Shown here piece after piece: positions 6,890-14,549 of a stretch of 24,163 bases of DNA; the stretch's first letter is position 1; every line of letters starts with the position of its first letter. The position numbers and the translations under genes are program-made. This DNA is from SAR202 cluster bacterium (lineage in GTDB: Bacteria > Chloroflexota > Dehalococcoidia > UBA3495). The stretch is taken from NCBI GenBank assembly GCA_009392775.1, contig VFFT01000088.1, positions 1-24,163 on the forward strand, given 5' to 3'. Under the pieces are notes generated by a model that was not told the origin of the DNA, made no database searches, and saw nothing but the letters and a program-made list of their open reading frames with translations.

Positions 6890-8647
6890 TCATCTGCCTA
6901 TCGCATACCCATCGCGTCTCAAATCTGCCCCACCAAACAAAGCCCCTCTTTCATGATCGACTTCAATGGCGCAAAGTGCACCCATCCTAGGAGTCCAGTC
7001 GTCCCACACTTCTAATTCATGCCCCATACTGGAGAGCCCGGCCAATGTGTCCGAATGTATCCTCCCTTCAATACCAATTAAATTCTTGTGATAAGCATGT
7101 GGCCAGAACGAATTTGGAAAGTTCCATGTAGATATTCTTGGAGCTTCTATCGCCTGCTGAACATTCATTCCAAATTCTGAAACGTTCAAGAATAATTGCA
7201 CCATGGACTGACATTGCACGTCGCCACCAGGTGTGCCAAAAGGCATCAACAAACGTCCATTCCTAAACGCCATAGAAGGGGTAGGTGTAAGCCTTGGTCG
7301 CTTGCCAGGCGCTAGGCAAGAAGGATGTTCTTCATCTAGCCATGACTGAGAACCTCTTGGAGAAATTACAAACCCCAGCCCAGAAACAGTAGGTCCGCCA
7401 CCTATTCCATCACTAGGAGTACCCGAAAAAGCATTACCCCATTGGTCCACTACGGATATGTAACTCGTATCCGCTGGGAGTCCTCCCACCACCTCTTTGG
7501 GGACCCTGACTGTTCCCCTAGATGATTCTCCAGATTGATATTTCCAGGGGTCCCCGGGCAACGGCATTTCCACCGCAGCCCTATTGTGATCAATCATATC
7601 AGCCCTAGTTTTTGCATAATCACCAGAGAGTAGCCCTTCCATAGGAACGTTCACAAAATCCGGATCACCGTAGAAGTTATGTCGGTCTGCAAAAGCTAAT
7701 TTAAGGGCCTCAACCACCGTATGCAGATAAGATGCAGAATTGTGCCCCATCGATACCAAATCATAAGTTTCCAATATTTTTAGCGTCTGAAGAGTGACCG
7801 GTCCCTGACACCAAGGGCCACAGGAATACACTTCACAATCCTTGTAAGTAATCGAAGGAGGCGTCTCTATTTCAACGGAAAACTCCGCGAGATCATCAAT
7901 CGAAAGAAGGCCACCCTGACTCTGGATAAAGGCAACCATTTCCTCTGCTATTTCACCTTTATAAAAATAATCTCGCGCTGATTGTATAGCTTCTTCACGA
8001 CCCAAACTTTGGTAAGCTTTCTCAACTTCTATCAAACGATTAAATGTATTGGCAAGGTCTTTCTGAACTAGAACCTGACCCGTTTGCAAAGCAATCCCGT
8101 TGCGAAAAAATACATCCATGCTTGTTGACCAGAAAACACCTTCCCCTTCATCATGAACGAGCTTATCTCCTTCTTTCACTAACGCGTTATGTAAAGAACT
8201 GGGAATCGGAAATCCGTTTTCAGCCAGTTCCCACGCAGGCCTCACGACTTCCTCAAATTTCATAGTTCCAAAGTTTTTCAATGTGGTTAGCCATGCATCA
8301 GCAGCAGAAGGAGTAACAGTTCTTAAAACACCCGCCGGCAATTCCAAATTATGGTTTTTTGAAAAATACTCTACGGACGCGCTTTTTGGCCAGCGACCCA
8401 ATCCACTAATGCTTTTAGTTTGATTGCTAGCTTTATCATAAATGAGTATCGGCGCGACTCCACCAAAACTCGTGTACTGGGGCAGTACTACATTGAGAAC
8501 TAAACCCGCAGCCACTCCTGCATCGGTAGCATTTCCACCTTGTTCCAGTATCCTATATGCCGCAGCCGTAGCTAAATAATGGCCCGTCGAAGCAATGTGT
8601 GATACTCCAGTAATGAGCGGACGATGAGTCTCTATCCCTATAGCCAT
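6890..8647 (-). CDS. Gamma-glutamyltransferase family protein
   Basis: Member of the gamma-glutamyltranspeptidase family, N-terminal nucleophile hydrolases that cleave themselves into two subunits and transfer or hydrolyse gamma-glutamyl groups. About 585 residues, normal for the family. The N-terminal part has G-G-N-A-T-D-A and the small-subunit start is D-T-S-Y-I-S-V-V-D-Q-W-G-N, whose Thr (residue 394 from the chosen start) is the expected cleavage site and nucleophile. The C-terminal T-P-T-P-S-M and P-F-G-T-P-G-G-D blocks shape the active site. No signal peptide is seen, so this looks like a cytoplasmic branch rather than periplasmic GGT. ATGs exist at 8659 and 8647; GGAGGG (8657-8652) overlaps the first and sits 4 bases from the second, so 8647 is chosen. 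True substrates may be amides or lactam compounds other than glutathione. Confidence 0.9.
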   Translation of the reverse strand: MAIGIETHRPLITGVSHIASTGHYLATAAAYRILEQGGNATDAGVAAGLVLNVVLPQYTSFGGVAPILIYDKASNQTKSISGLGRWPKSASVEYFSKNHNLELPAGVLRTVTPSAADAWLTTLKNFGTMKFEEVVRPAWELAENGFPIPSSLHNALVKEGDKLVHDEGEGVFWSTSMDVFFRNGIALQTGQVLVQKDLANTFNRLIEVEKAYQSLGREEAIQSARDYFYKGEIAEEMVAFIQSQGGLLSIDDLAEFSVEIETPPSITYKDCEVYSCGPWCQGPVTLQTLKILETYDLVSMGHNSASYLHTVVEALKLAFADRHNFYGDPDFVNVPMEGLLSGDYAKTRADMIDHNRAAVEMPLPGDPWKYQSGESSRGTVRVPKEVVGGLPADTSYISVVDQWGNAFSGTPSDGIGGGPTVSGLGFVISPRGSQSWLDEEHPSCLAPGKRPRLTPTPSMAFRNGRLLMPFGTPGGDVQCQSMVQLFLNVSEFGMNVQQAIEAPRISTWNFPNSFWPHAYHKNLIGIEGRIHSDTLAGLSSMGHELEVWDDWTPRMGALCAIEVDHERGALFGGADLRRDGYAIGR

Positions 8648-8717
8648 GATACCCTCCATAAACGCTTAATACCTGATTCCAATAGGACTGCCGGATTTCA
8701 CATGTCATCGAATATCT

Positions 8718-9803
8718 CTATAATTTCAAATCAGCAAGATTTGGCATTACATCTTCTGATAAATATTGCATAGATTTAAGCCACTTATCGTAAGGATTCC
8801 ACTCATGCCCCATGGCAAGTAGAACCCCAAATCCTCCAGTATCCCTAAAAAGCTGTCTGAGTTGCTCAGTAACGTCATCGATACTACCTACTATCCAGAC
8901 ATTATCCAGTAAATATTCCGGAGTCACATCGGAATCAGCAATTTCATTATTCCCTTTAAACAAACTCAGTGAATCCATATAAGACATTAACGGGATGAAA
9001 TAATCCTGAAAATCACGACCAATAGTGCCCTCCAAGACTTCCTCCCGTGCCTGTGCAGTTGTGTCAGCGACATAAATCTCTTTCGCGATACGCCATGTTG
9101 AACGGTTTGCCTTTTTGCCTGCTAATGCAGCTCCCTTTTCTACGGCATCCCAATGACTACTTAGTACTTCCGACGGGACCAAATTTATACTGAGAGGCAA
9201 CCATCCCTTCTCTCCTGCCATAACCAGTGTGTCAGAGTTGGGAGACACACCCGCCACCCCAATAGGTGGATGTGGTTTTTGATACGGTTTCATATGAAAC
9301 TCTAGCCCGATCTCTGGCACCGGCCGAGGGATGGCAAATTCCCAAGCTTCATGTTTGTACTGACCAGGAGCAGGATCCTCCCACATCCGTAGGATTAGCT
9401 CAATTGCATCTCGCGACATACCACGATGAAACCCAGTAGAAGGATCAAATCCAAACACTTCGAAATCTCCAGGAAACCCCCCAGACCCTACTCCCCAATG
9501 GAAGCGGCCTTTAGCTAAATTATCCAACTGTGCAATCCGATGTGCGATCATAAACGGATCATGATTCGGCATACATGTTACGCCAGTACCAAAAACAATG
9601 TTCTTAGTTCGTGATAAGGCAGCTGCAATGAATTGATCCGGAGCAGGAATATTTTCCCAGACGGTAGTGAAATGCTCTCCTATCCAGGCTTCTTTATATC
9701 CTAATTTATCGAGACATTCCATTTGATGCAGATCAGCTTCCATGGTATCTGCTGGATCTGAACCAGGAGGATGCAGCGGCATTGTAAAATATCCGACTTC
9801 CAT
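8718..9803 (-). CDS. Luciferase-like (LLM class) flavin-dependent oxidoreductase
   Basis: TIM-barrel flavin-dependent monooxygenase of the bacterial luciferase-like superfamily, 361 residues. Visible marks are E-A-W-I-G-E-H-F at about 37-44, T-G-V-T-C-M-P-N-H-D-P around 73-83, an L-D-N-L-A-K-G-R-F strand, G-V-G-S-G-G-F-P-G-D, and P-H-P-P-I-G-V-A-G-V-S-P-N in the barrel. Such enzymes use FMNH2 (or F420) with oxygen to oxidise organic substrates; the cofactor here cannot be read from sequence. GGGAG with 5-base spacing precedes the ATG. It has its own promoter and is divergent from a small orphan gene. Marine SAR202-type genomes carry many paralogues, and a second distant one lies at 11609-12784. 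Confidence 0.93.
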   Translation of the reverse strand: MEVGYFTMPLHPPGSDPADTMEADLHQMECLDKLGYKEAWIGEHFTTVWENIPAPDQFIAAALSRTKNIVFGTGVTCMPNHDPFMIAHRIAQLDNLAKGRFHWGVGSGGFPGDFEVFGFDPSTGFHRGMSRDAIELILRMWEDPAPGQYKHEAWEFAIPRPVPEIGLEFHMKPYQKPHPPIGVAGVSPNSDTLVMAGEKGWLPLSINLVPSEVLSSHWDAVEKGAALAGKKANRSTWRIAKEIYVADTTAQAREEVLEGTIGRDFQDYFIPLMSYMDSLSLFKGNNEIADSDVTPEYLLDNVWIVGSIDDVTEQLRQLFRDTGGFGVLLAMGHEWNPYDKWLKSMQYLSEDVMPNLADLKL

Positions 9804-9845
9804 ATGGTCTCCCTCAGCTAATCAGAATACCGTATAGCTGGGCCA

Positions 9846-9874
9846 AGTATAAGTCATTAACACTTCTTCCTCAA
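9846..9874 (-). promoter_or_regulatory. Promoter of the luciferase-like monooxygenase gene at 8718-9803
   Basis: On the minus strand, TTGAGG (9874-9869) and TATACT (9851-9846) are 17 bases apart. The predicted start near 9839 leaves a leader of about 36 bases before the ATG at 9803, which fits the Shine-Dalgarno position. Confidence 0.55.
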
Positions 9875-9880
9875 TTAAAC

Positions 9881-9909
9881 TTGATGTTACTAGCAGATAG
9901 CCATAAAAT
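9881..9909 (+). promoter_or_regulatory. Promoter of the small orphan gene at 9943
   Basis: TTGATG (9881-9886) and TAAAAT (9904-9909) are 17 bases apart. The predicted transcription start near 9916 is followed by AAGGTG (9930-9935) and the ATG at 9943. It sits back to back with the promoter of the divergent monooxygenase, 7 bases apart at the -35 boxes. Confidence 0.55.
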
Positions 9910-9942
9910 CGTTGTACCATTTTTTAACCAAGGTGACAGTTG

Positions 9943-10290
9943 ATGCTATTCGAAATTGAAGTATCCGCGGAACTTAACAGCCCTTTCGAATTTAATAGAG
10001 TATTCGATTTGTTATCTGATCCCTCACCGGTTAAACAGGTGTACACTTCCAACCTATCAGGGCAGGACACATGGTGTGACGTCATTGGATGGGATGAATC
10101 TGGGCCATGCCAAGCGTTCGCAGTATTATCAGAAGATTCTGGAGACGGAGTGATACTTTTGTTGTATGGGGGCCAAGAAGGTATCAGACTAAAACCGTCC
10201 GATTCTACAGAAGATTGGGATCTCAGCAGTACAAACCAGTGGGGAGAACCCTGCCTGATGCTGGACAAGAACACTTCGTATATAGAGTGA
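9943..10290 (+). CDS. Small hypothetical protein
   Basis: No family recognised. The 115-residue product is strongly acidic and lacks membrane helices or a signal peptide. It starts M-L-F-E-I-E-V-S-A-E-L-N-S and carries D-L-L-S-D-P-S-P near residue 24 and three cysteines, one in each third. The opening (alternating hydrophobic strand followed by a 'F-D-L-L-S-D' helix start) loosely recalls START/polyketide-cyclase-like small proteins, but this is too weak to name. ATG at 9943 is preferred over the TTG at 9940 because AAGGTG lies 7 bases upstream. A good promoter at 9881-9909 supports that it is real, whereas the equally long minus-strand frame over the same bases has no such support. It ends 14 bases before the convergent pentapeptide-repeat gene. 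Confidence 0.62.
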   Translation: MLFEIEVSAELNSPFEFNRVFDLLSDPSPVKQVYTSNLSGQDTWCDVIGWDESGPCQAFAVLSEDSGDGVILLLYGGQEGIRLKPSDSTEDWDLSSTNQWGEPCLMLDKNTSYIE

Positions 10291-10304
10291 AAGAAACCTG
10301 CATC

Positions 10305-11519
10305 CTATAGCGGGCTGATGCGCCTACCAATAACTTCTCGTAGTTTGGAGCAACTTCCTTCAAGTTTATCGCCATCAGAAAAATCTAACATTTCAAAAGT
10401 TTTCATCTGGGCTAATCCTTCAGACCTATTAGACAAAATAGTTTTATCCAAGGCGATCCCAATCAGGTCTGTTCGATCCCCATTACTGGTAATGTGAGCA
10501 TGCATAACCTGGTTGAACAGCTTCCAAGTGTACGGACTTCTGTAGGAGTTTTCCGAACAGACTAGAATCTTAACATCATAATTACCCAAACGACTCAAAG
10601 GGGGAAATGATATATCCTTTACCAACTTATCTTCATCCCCGACTGGCATGTACCAACAATTCGCACCCGATTTAGCAATCTCGTTCTTGAGTTCTGTCAT
10701 AAACGTGGCATCTCTGTAAGAACCCAAGATGATCACTCGTAGACTGCTGTTAGCAGAATCTCGGGTATATCCAATCAGCTTATCCAAATCTGGCAAACCT
10801 GTTTCAATGAGAAAGTTCATAGAAATATTACCGTTTGATCTCACTAGTGTATTGAGTCCAATTGTACTTGAGGAACTATGTCTGGCTGATTCAAGATCCA
10901 ACGCTCCACTCAAGTCACTATCACCAATGACCGTCATACCCATGCGTACACTCGTAAATAATGTTCCATTAGCACTAACCCGATTAAGGTTTGCACACCG
11001 GAGATCGGCTCCGGATAAATTCGCCAAATCCAAGTTCGTTCCTGTTAACCTGGCATTCATAAGATTAGCGCCGGTAAGATCTGACTGTTTCATATCAGTC
11101 AAAGTCAGGTCTGCATTGCTCAAGTTACAGCCACTAAAATCTGAAGCTGAAGCATCTGCTGACGCAAGATCTACCGTTGTTAAATCACAACCAGTAAACA
11201 AAACTCCCCTCAAATTCGCACCAACCAGTGTAGCAGTCTTCAAATCTGCTCCGGATAGATTTGATCTTTCCACGACGGCATCATCCAATAGCGCGCCGGC
11301 AAGATTGGCATATGACAGCTTGCTATTTCTCAGGTCACATTTCCTTAGATCAGCATGATTTAGATCATCGTTAGATAAGTCTATATTGCTGAGATCGAGC
11401 CCTGACAGAACTGAATGCGATAGATCCAAACGCTTACTGTGCGAAGGTCCGCTTTCGCGCCAACGCGATACACTTCGGGCACCTTCCCGCACAATTGATA
11501 AGTGCTCCTGGTTAGCCAC
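10305..11519 (-). CDS. Pentapeptide-repeat protein with C-terminal degenerate TIR-like domain
   Basis: Protein of 404 residues. An N-terminal helix (about 5-22, with R-x-S-R-W-R) leads into roughly 30 pentapeptide repeats of the A-(D/N)-L-x-x type over residues 30-185, expected to form a right-handed quadrilateral beta-helix. A linker (about 208-243, S-T-I-G-L-N-T-L ... G-L-P-D) matches what I recall between repeats and TIR domains in bacterial fusion proteins. Residues 258-400 follow the TIR pattern: V-I-I-L-G-S-Y-R-D, A-N-C-W-Y-M-P, then I-L-V-C-S-E-N-S and W332. The glutamate expected four residues after that Trp in NAD-cleaving TIRs is Asn336, so the enzyme activity may be lost. It may be a scaffold or sensor, possibly in defence or signalling. 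No partner gene is adjacent. Confidence 0.75.
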   Translation of the reverse strand: MANQEHLSIVREGARSVSRWRESGPSHSKRLDLSHSVLSGLDLSNIDLSNDDLNHADLRKCDLRNSKLSYANLAGALLDDAVVERSNLSGADLKTATLVGANLRGVLFTGCDLTTVDLASADASASDFSGCNLSNADLTLTDMKQSDLTGANLMNARLTGTNLDLANLSGADLRCANLNRVSANGTLFTSVRMGMTVIGDSDLSGALDLESARHSSSSTIGLNTLVRSNGNISMNFLIETGLPDLDKLIGYTRDSANSSLRVIILGSYRDATFMTELKNEIAKSGANCWYMPVGDEDKLVKDISFPPLSRLGNYDVKILVCSENSYRSPYTWKLFNQVMHAHITSNGDRTDLIGIALDKTILSNRSEGLAQMKTFEMLDFSDGDKLEGSCSKLREVIGRRISPL

Positions 11520-11544
11520 ACGTATCTCCTTCCTGAACTTGAAA

Positions 11545-11579
11545 ACACCCTCCCCATTACGATGAATCGGAGAGGGTGT
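11545..11579 (-). terminator. Rho-independent terminator of the monooxygenase gene at 11609-12784
   Basis: Read on the minus strand, an 11-bp stem with one G-T pair (11579-11569 with 11555-11545) encloses a 13-base loop and is followed by TTTTC. It comes about 30 bases after the stop codon of the luciferase-like gene and about 25 bases before the start of the pentapeptide-repeat gene, so the two minus-strand genes are separate units. Confidence 0.75.
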
Positions 11580-11608
11580 CTATTAATAGCTATAGCTATA
11601 TTGTACTA

Positions 11609-12784
11609 CTAGTCATCTGCAGGAATAGTCACTGAACCTATCTCTGCCCCAGAAAACGATGGCATTACTTCCTCAGCGAATATACTGAGTTGTTGCTTGA
11701 ATTCTGACCAGGGCATGCCTTCTGGCCACTGGAACACTACATCTTCTAACCCAGGATATTTCTCCTCTATACCTTTCAGATAAGACACAAACTCTTCAGA
11801 TGAACCGCAGAACCATGCCTTCTGCTCTACTCCATCCTCAACACGTGGAGTTCTAGCGGGAGCTCCTGGAGTTCCCCAAGGTCTGCCTTCCTCATCCGTA
11901 TATCGCACATATCCAAATGGAGCAAACCACTTATATCGCTCGTCGTGGTACGGCCTCACTTTTTCCATTGCCTCAGTTTTACTGTCAGCGATGTAAAAAC
12001 CTACTCCAAACGCGATATTCTCCCCTAAAGCCACGTTCTTACCAGCATTTTTATATGCGGTCTGGTAATTACTAATCATTTCATCAGCCATTACCTCACC
12101 AGTCAGAGCAACCATGCCCTTTATACCGTGCTGAGCCATAAATTCGATCGATCTACCACTTGTAATGGGTTGCCATATCTCCACAGGGAGATTCACGGGC
12201 CTAGGGACTAATGTTACATCAGTCATTTCGTACCCTCGGTAAGGCACTTCAGCAGGAATAGTATGTCTAGGACCTTTATGGCTAAAAGACTCCTCGTTAA
12301 AAGCCTTTAAGATGATCTCCATGTTTTCTTCAAAGACTGCCCTATTTGCATCTTGATCAATCAGCGGGGCACCCATGGTCTCTACTTCCCTTGACTGATA
12401 CCCGCGGCCGACGCCAAATATCAACCTACCTCTAGTCATCACGTCTGCCATAGCAAAATCTTCTGCCAGACGTATAGGATGCCACATAGGCACAATATTA
12501 AAACCCGCACCGAACTTCAACCTCTTGGTAATTCCTGCTAAATGAACTCCTAAAAGAGTCAGGTTAGGAAAGACTTCATATCCTTCTCGTTGGAAATGAT
12601 GTTCAGCAGCCCAGAGACAATAAAAGCCCAAATCATCCATATGCTTCGCCAATTCCTCGGCATGATAGTAAGGCTCGATTAAGGTTTCATTTGGATAGCG
12701 TCGATCATTCGCTGGCGTAGCATCTGCTCCTACGTCCTCAAAATCTATTTGTCCTACATACAACACTGAAAATCGTTTAATCAT
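11609..12784 (-). CDS. Luciferase-like (LLM class) flavin-dependent oxidoreductase, second copy
   Basis: A second luciferase-like TIM-barrel monooxygenase, about 391 residues, from a different branch than the copy at 8718-9803. Landmarks are W-A-A-E-H-H-F (about 41-47), L-K-F-G-A-G-F-N-I-V-P-M-W-H-P, D-V-M-T-R-G-R-L, G-V-G-R-G-Y-Q-S-R-E, and W-F-C-G-S-S-E-E near the C terminus. The E-H-H-F and G-R-G-Y-Q motifs are typical of alkanal/limonene-type members. In-frame ATGs are at 12793 and 12784; GAGGGA abuts the first and is 9 bases from the second, so 12784 is chosen. It has an extended -10 promoter and a clear terminator, so it is transcribed alone. The substrate and whether the cofactor is FMN or F420 are unknown. 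Confidence 0.92.
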   Translation of the reverse strand: MIKRFSVLYVGQIDFEDVGADATPANDRRYPNETLIEPYYHAEELAKHMDDLGFYCLWAAEHHFQREGYEVFPNLTLLGVHLAGITKRLKFGAGFNIVPMWHPIRLAEDFAMADVMTRGRLIFGVGRGYQSREVETMGAPLIDQDANRAVFEENMEIILKAFNEESFSHKGPRHTIPAEVPYRGYEMTDVTLVPRPVNLPVEIWQPITSGRSIEFMAQHGIKGMVALTGEVMADEMISNYQTAYKNAGKNVALGENIAFGVGFYIADSKTEAMEKVRPYHDERYKWFAPFGYVRYTDEEGRPWGTPGAPARTPRVEDGVEQKAWFCGSSEEFVSYLKGIEEKYPGLEDVVFQWPEGMPWSEFKQQLSIFAEEVMPSFSGAEIGSVTIPADD

Positions 12785-12830
12785 AGATACCATTCCCTCA
12801 TTGGATAGATAAATATATAGAAGATGACTT

Positions 12831-12859
12831 ATTATATCAGCGGCCTATATGATTGAAAA
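12831..12859 (-). promoter_or_regulatory. Extended -10 promoter of the second monooxygenase gene
   Basis: Minus strand: TTTTCA (12859-12854), 17 bases, then TATAAT (12836-12831), with TG one base upstream of the -10 box (extended -10). The start of transcription would be near 12824, about 40 bases ahead of the chosen ATG. Confidence 0.6.
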
Positions 12860-12891
12860 TATCACGTAGAGGGTGTGACAAGGAGTTAATC

Positions 12892-13668
12892 ATGGACCTA
12901 GGATTAGATGGAAAAATTGCAATGATAACTGGGGGAAGCCACGGGCTGGGGTATCAGATCGCTTCATGTCTAGCACGTGAGGGATGTAGCGTCTCACTCT
13001 GCGCCCGTGATAAAAGACGTGTAGATGAGGTTGTTACAGAAATACGGAATCTGGGCTTCATAGCCTACGGTAGCCAAGCAGATGTAACTAATGAATCCGA
13101 TTTACAACTATTCTACGATCAAACACTGGAACAACTAGGCCATCCGGACATCTTAGTAAACAATGTCGGTGGTAGACGAGGTTCAGTGAACTTCGCAGAT
13201 ACAAGCATGGACCAATTCATAGCAGGTTTGGACTTAAACCTTATCAGCGCAGTCCGCCTCACAAAATTAGTCATTGACCATATGAAATCCCAGCAATGGG
13301 GACGGATCATTAACATTGCCTCCATATCAGGCCGCGAACATGGAGGATCCATTGATTATATGACAGCTAAAGCGGCTCTAATTGCATTTTCCAAACACCT
13401 TGCCCTGCAATCTGCTCAGCACAACGTATTAGTGAATTGCGTTGCTCCAGGATCTATAGATTTTCCAGGGAGTACTTGGGATAGGTACCAACGCATAGAG
13501 CCACCCGACGTGGTAGCTGAATTCATTGACAGGAACCTACCAATGGGAAAATTCGGCTGGCCTGAACCAATCGGAGAGACGGTAGCCTTTTTGGCGTCAG
13601 AAAAAGCTGACTTAATTACCGGAGCATGTCTGAACGTAGATGGAGGGCAATCACATTCATTAATTTAA
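12892..13668 (+). CDS. Short-chain dehydrogenase/reductase (SDR), NADP-type
   Basis: Second SDR, 258 residues. T-G-G-S-H-G-L-G at 13-20 binds the dinucleotide; A-R-D-K at about 38-41 places Arg after the second strand, which points to NADP(H). The usual N-N-A-G is N-N-V-G (90-93). The catalytic set is Ser144, Tyr156 and Lys160 (Y-M-T-A-K). The C terminus ends in N-V-D-G-G-Q, as in 3-oxoacyl-[acyl carrier protein] reductase-like enzymes. A TTG frame opening at 12853 would add 13 residues, but AAGGAG (12880-12885) 6 bases before the ATG at 12892 fixes the start. It is divergent from the monooxygenase and convergent with the alpha/beta hydrolase, seven bases apart. The substrate is unknown. Confidence 0.93.
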   Translation: MDLGLDGKIAMITGGSHGLGYQIASCLAREGCSVSLCARDKRRVDEVVTEIRNLGFIAYGSQADVTNESDLQLFYDQTLEQLGHPDILVNNVGGRRGSVNFADTSMDQFIAGLDLNLISAVRLTKLVIDHMKSQQWGRIINIASISGREHGGSIDYMTAKAALIAFSKHLALQSAQHNVLVNCVAPGSIDFPGSTWDRYQRIEPPDVVAEFIDRNLPMGKFGWPEPIGETVAFLASEKADLITGACLNVDGGQSHSLI

Positions 13669-13675
13669 CCCTAAC

Positions 13676-14482
13676 CTAATGAGAAAGATTGCCCAAGAAT
13701 TCTCGCCATACAGCAACGCATGCCGCCGGATCAGAATGCTGTATATAACCGGATCCGCCTGTTATCTCGGCCAGACGCCCGTCATTAAGCAGGTCTGCCA
13801 TAACTTTTCCTCTATCAAGAGTATTCATAGCACTTTCTTTACCAACCACTACCAAGGTAGGGGTTGGTATGAGTGGCAATACATCGGTAAGATCCACTGT
13901 AGACAAATATGCCAAGGTCTCAACCACGACATGTTGAGAGGTTTGACTCATTTGATCCGAATACCAGCTGAGATGCTCAGGGTTCGACTTACCAGGTTCT
14001 AATCTATTATTAGCTGTCTTAGCTATCCAACTTGAAACACCTTCTTCTTTTACTAACTTATGGTACTCAAGATACGTGGGCACCCCTGTGAATTTATACG
14101 GTGAAGTACACGTAGTTAGAGAAGTCAATCTTTCAGCATGCTCATAAGCGAATTGAAGACCAATCGTACCTCCAATAGTTTCACCTACAAAATGCACTTT
14201 CTCAAGGTCCAGCGTATCTAATAACGCCAACAAGTCATTACCAAAACCACTCAAACTCCAGTTGTATCCTGGCTCAGGCACAGTCGATTTACCAAAGCCT
14301 CTCGCGTCCACCCTAATTACTCGATAATGCCTTGATAACAGTGGAACCCACTCGTACCACAACGCGGAATTTTTGGCATTGCCATGATGAAGAACGACAG
14401 TCTCCGGAGTGCGCCATGGATCCGCGTAACAATCATCTTCATAATACATTTTTAAATTGTCCGGTAAATTAGCGAAAGGCAT
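13676..14482 (-). CDS. Alpha/beta-hydrolase fold protein with altered catalytic residues
   Basis: Protein of 268 residues with a complete alpha/beta-hydrolase fold: oxyanion L-H-H-G-N at 31-35, R-V-D-A-R-G-F-G-K-S at 57-66, and a nucleophile elbow at 99-105. The elbow reads G-E-T-I-G-G, so the nucleophile position is Thr102 where family members have Ser. The region where the catalytic histidine is expected, G-S-G-Y-I-Q-H (243-249), has Tyr246 at the usual His place and a His three residues later. The fold is clear, but activity as an ordinary esterase or haloalkane/lactone hydrolase is doubtful. AAAGGAG with 6-base spacing gives a firm start. It is downstream of nothing on its strand, so it is likely a single unit; the MFS gene follows 67 bases upstream of its start. 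Confidence 0.88.
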   Translation of the reverse strand: MPFANLPDNLKMYYEDDCYADPWRTPETVVLHHGNAKNSALWYEWVPLLSRHYRVIRVDARGFGKSTVPEPGYNWSLSGFGNDLLALLDTLDLEKVHFVGETIGGTIGLQFAYEHAERLTSLTTCTSPYKFTGVPTYLEYHKLVKEEGVSSWIAKTANNRLEPGKSNPEHLSWYSDQMSQTSQHVVVETLAYLSTVDLTDVLPLIPTPTLVVVGKESAMNTLDRGKVMADLLNDGRLAEITGGSGYIQHSDPAACVAVWREFLGNLSH

Positions 14483-14549
14483 ATCGATACTCCTTTATAG
14501 AACAGTTAGGCTAAATCTATTTCTACTCGAGTTTACAGTGGCGTCAACT

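Noticed and set aside
9924..10274. Minus-strand 116-codon frame opposite the small orphan gene.
   Set aside because: No promoter or ribosome binding site of its own was seen, and its opposite strand has both.
10300..10321. GCATC/GATGC pairs between the orphan and pentapeptide-repeat genes as a terminator.
   Set aside because: A 5-bp stem with a 12-base loop and no T-run is too weak.
10729..11358. Plus-strand 209-codon frame opposite the pentapeptide-repeat gene.
   Set aside because: It arises from the repeated codons of the pentapeptide repeats read on the other strand; its composition mirrors the repeat and shows no domain.
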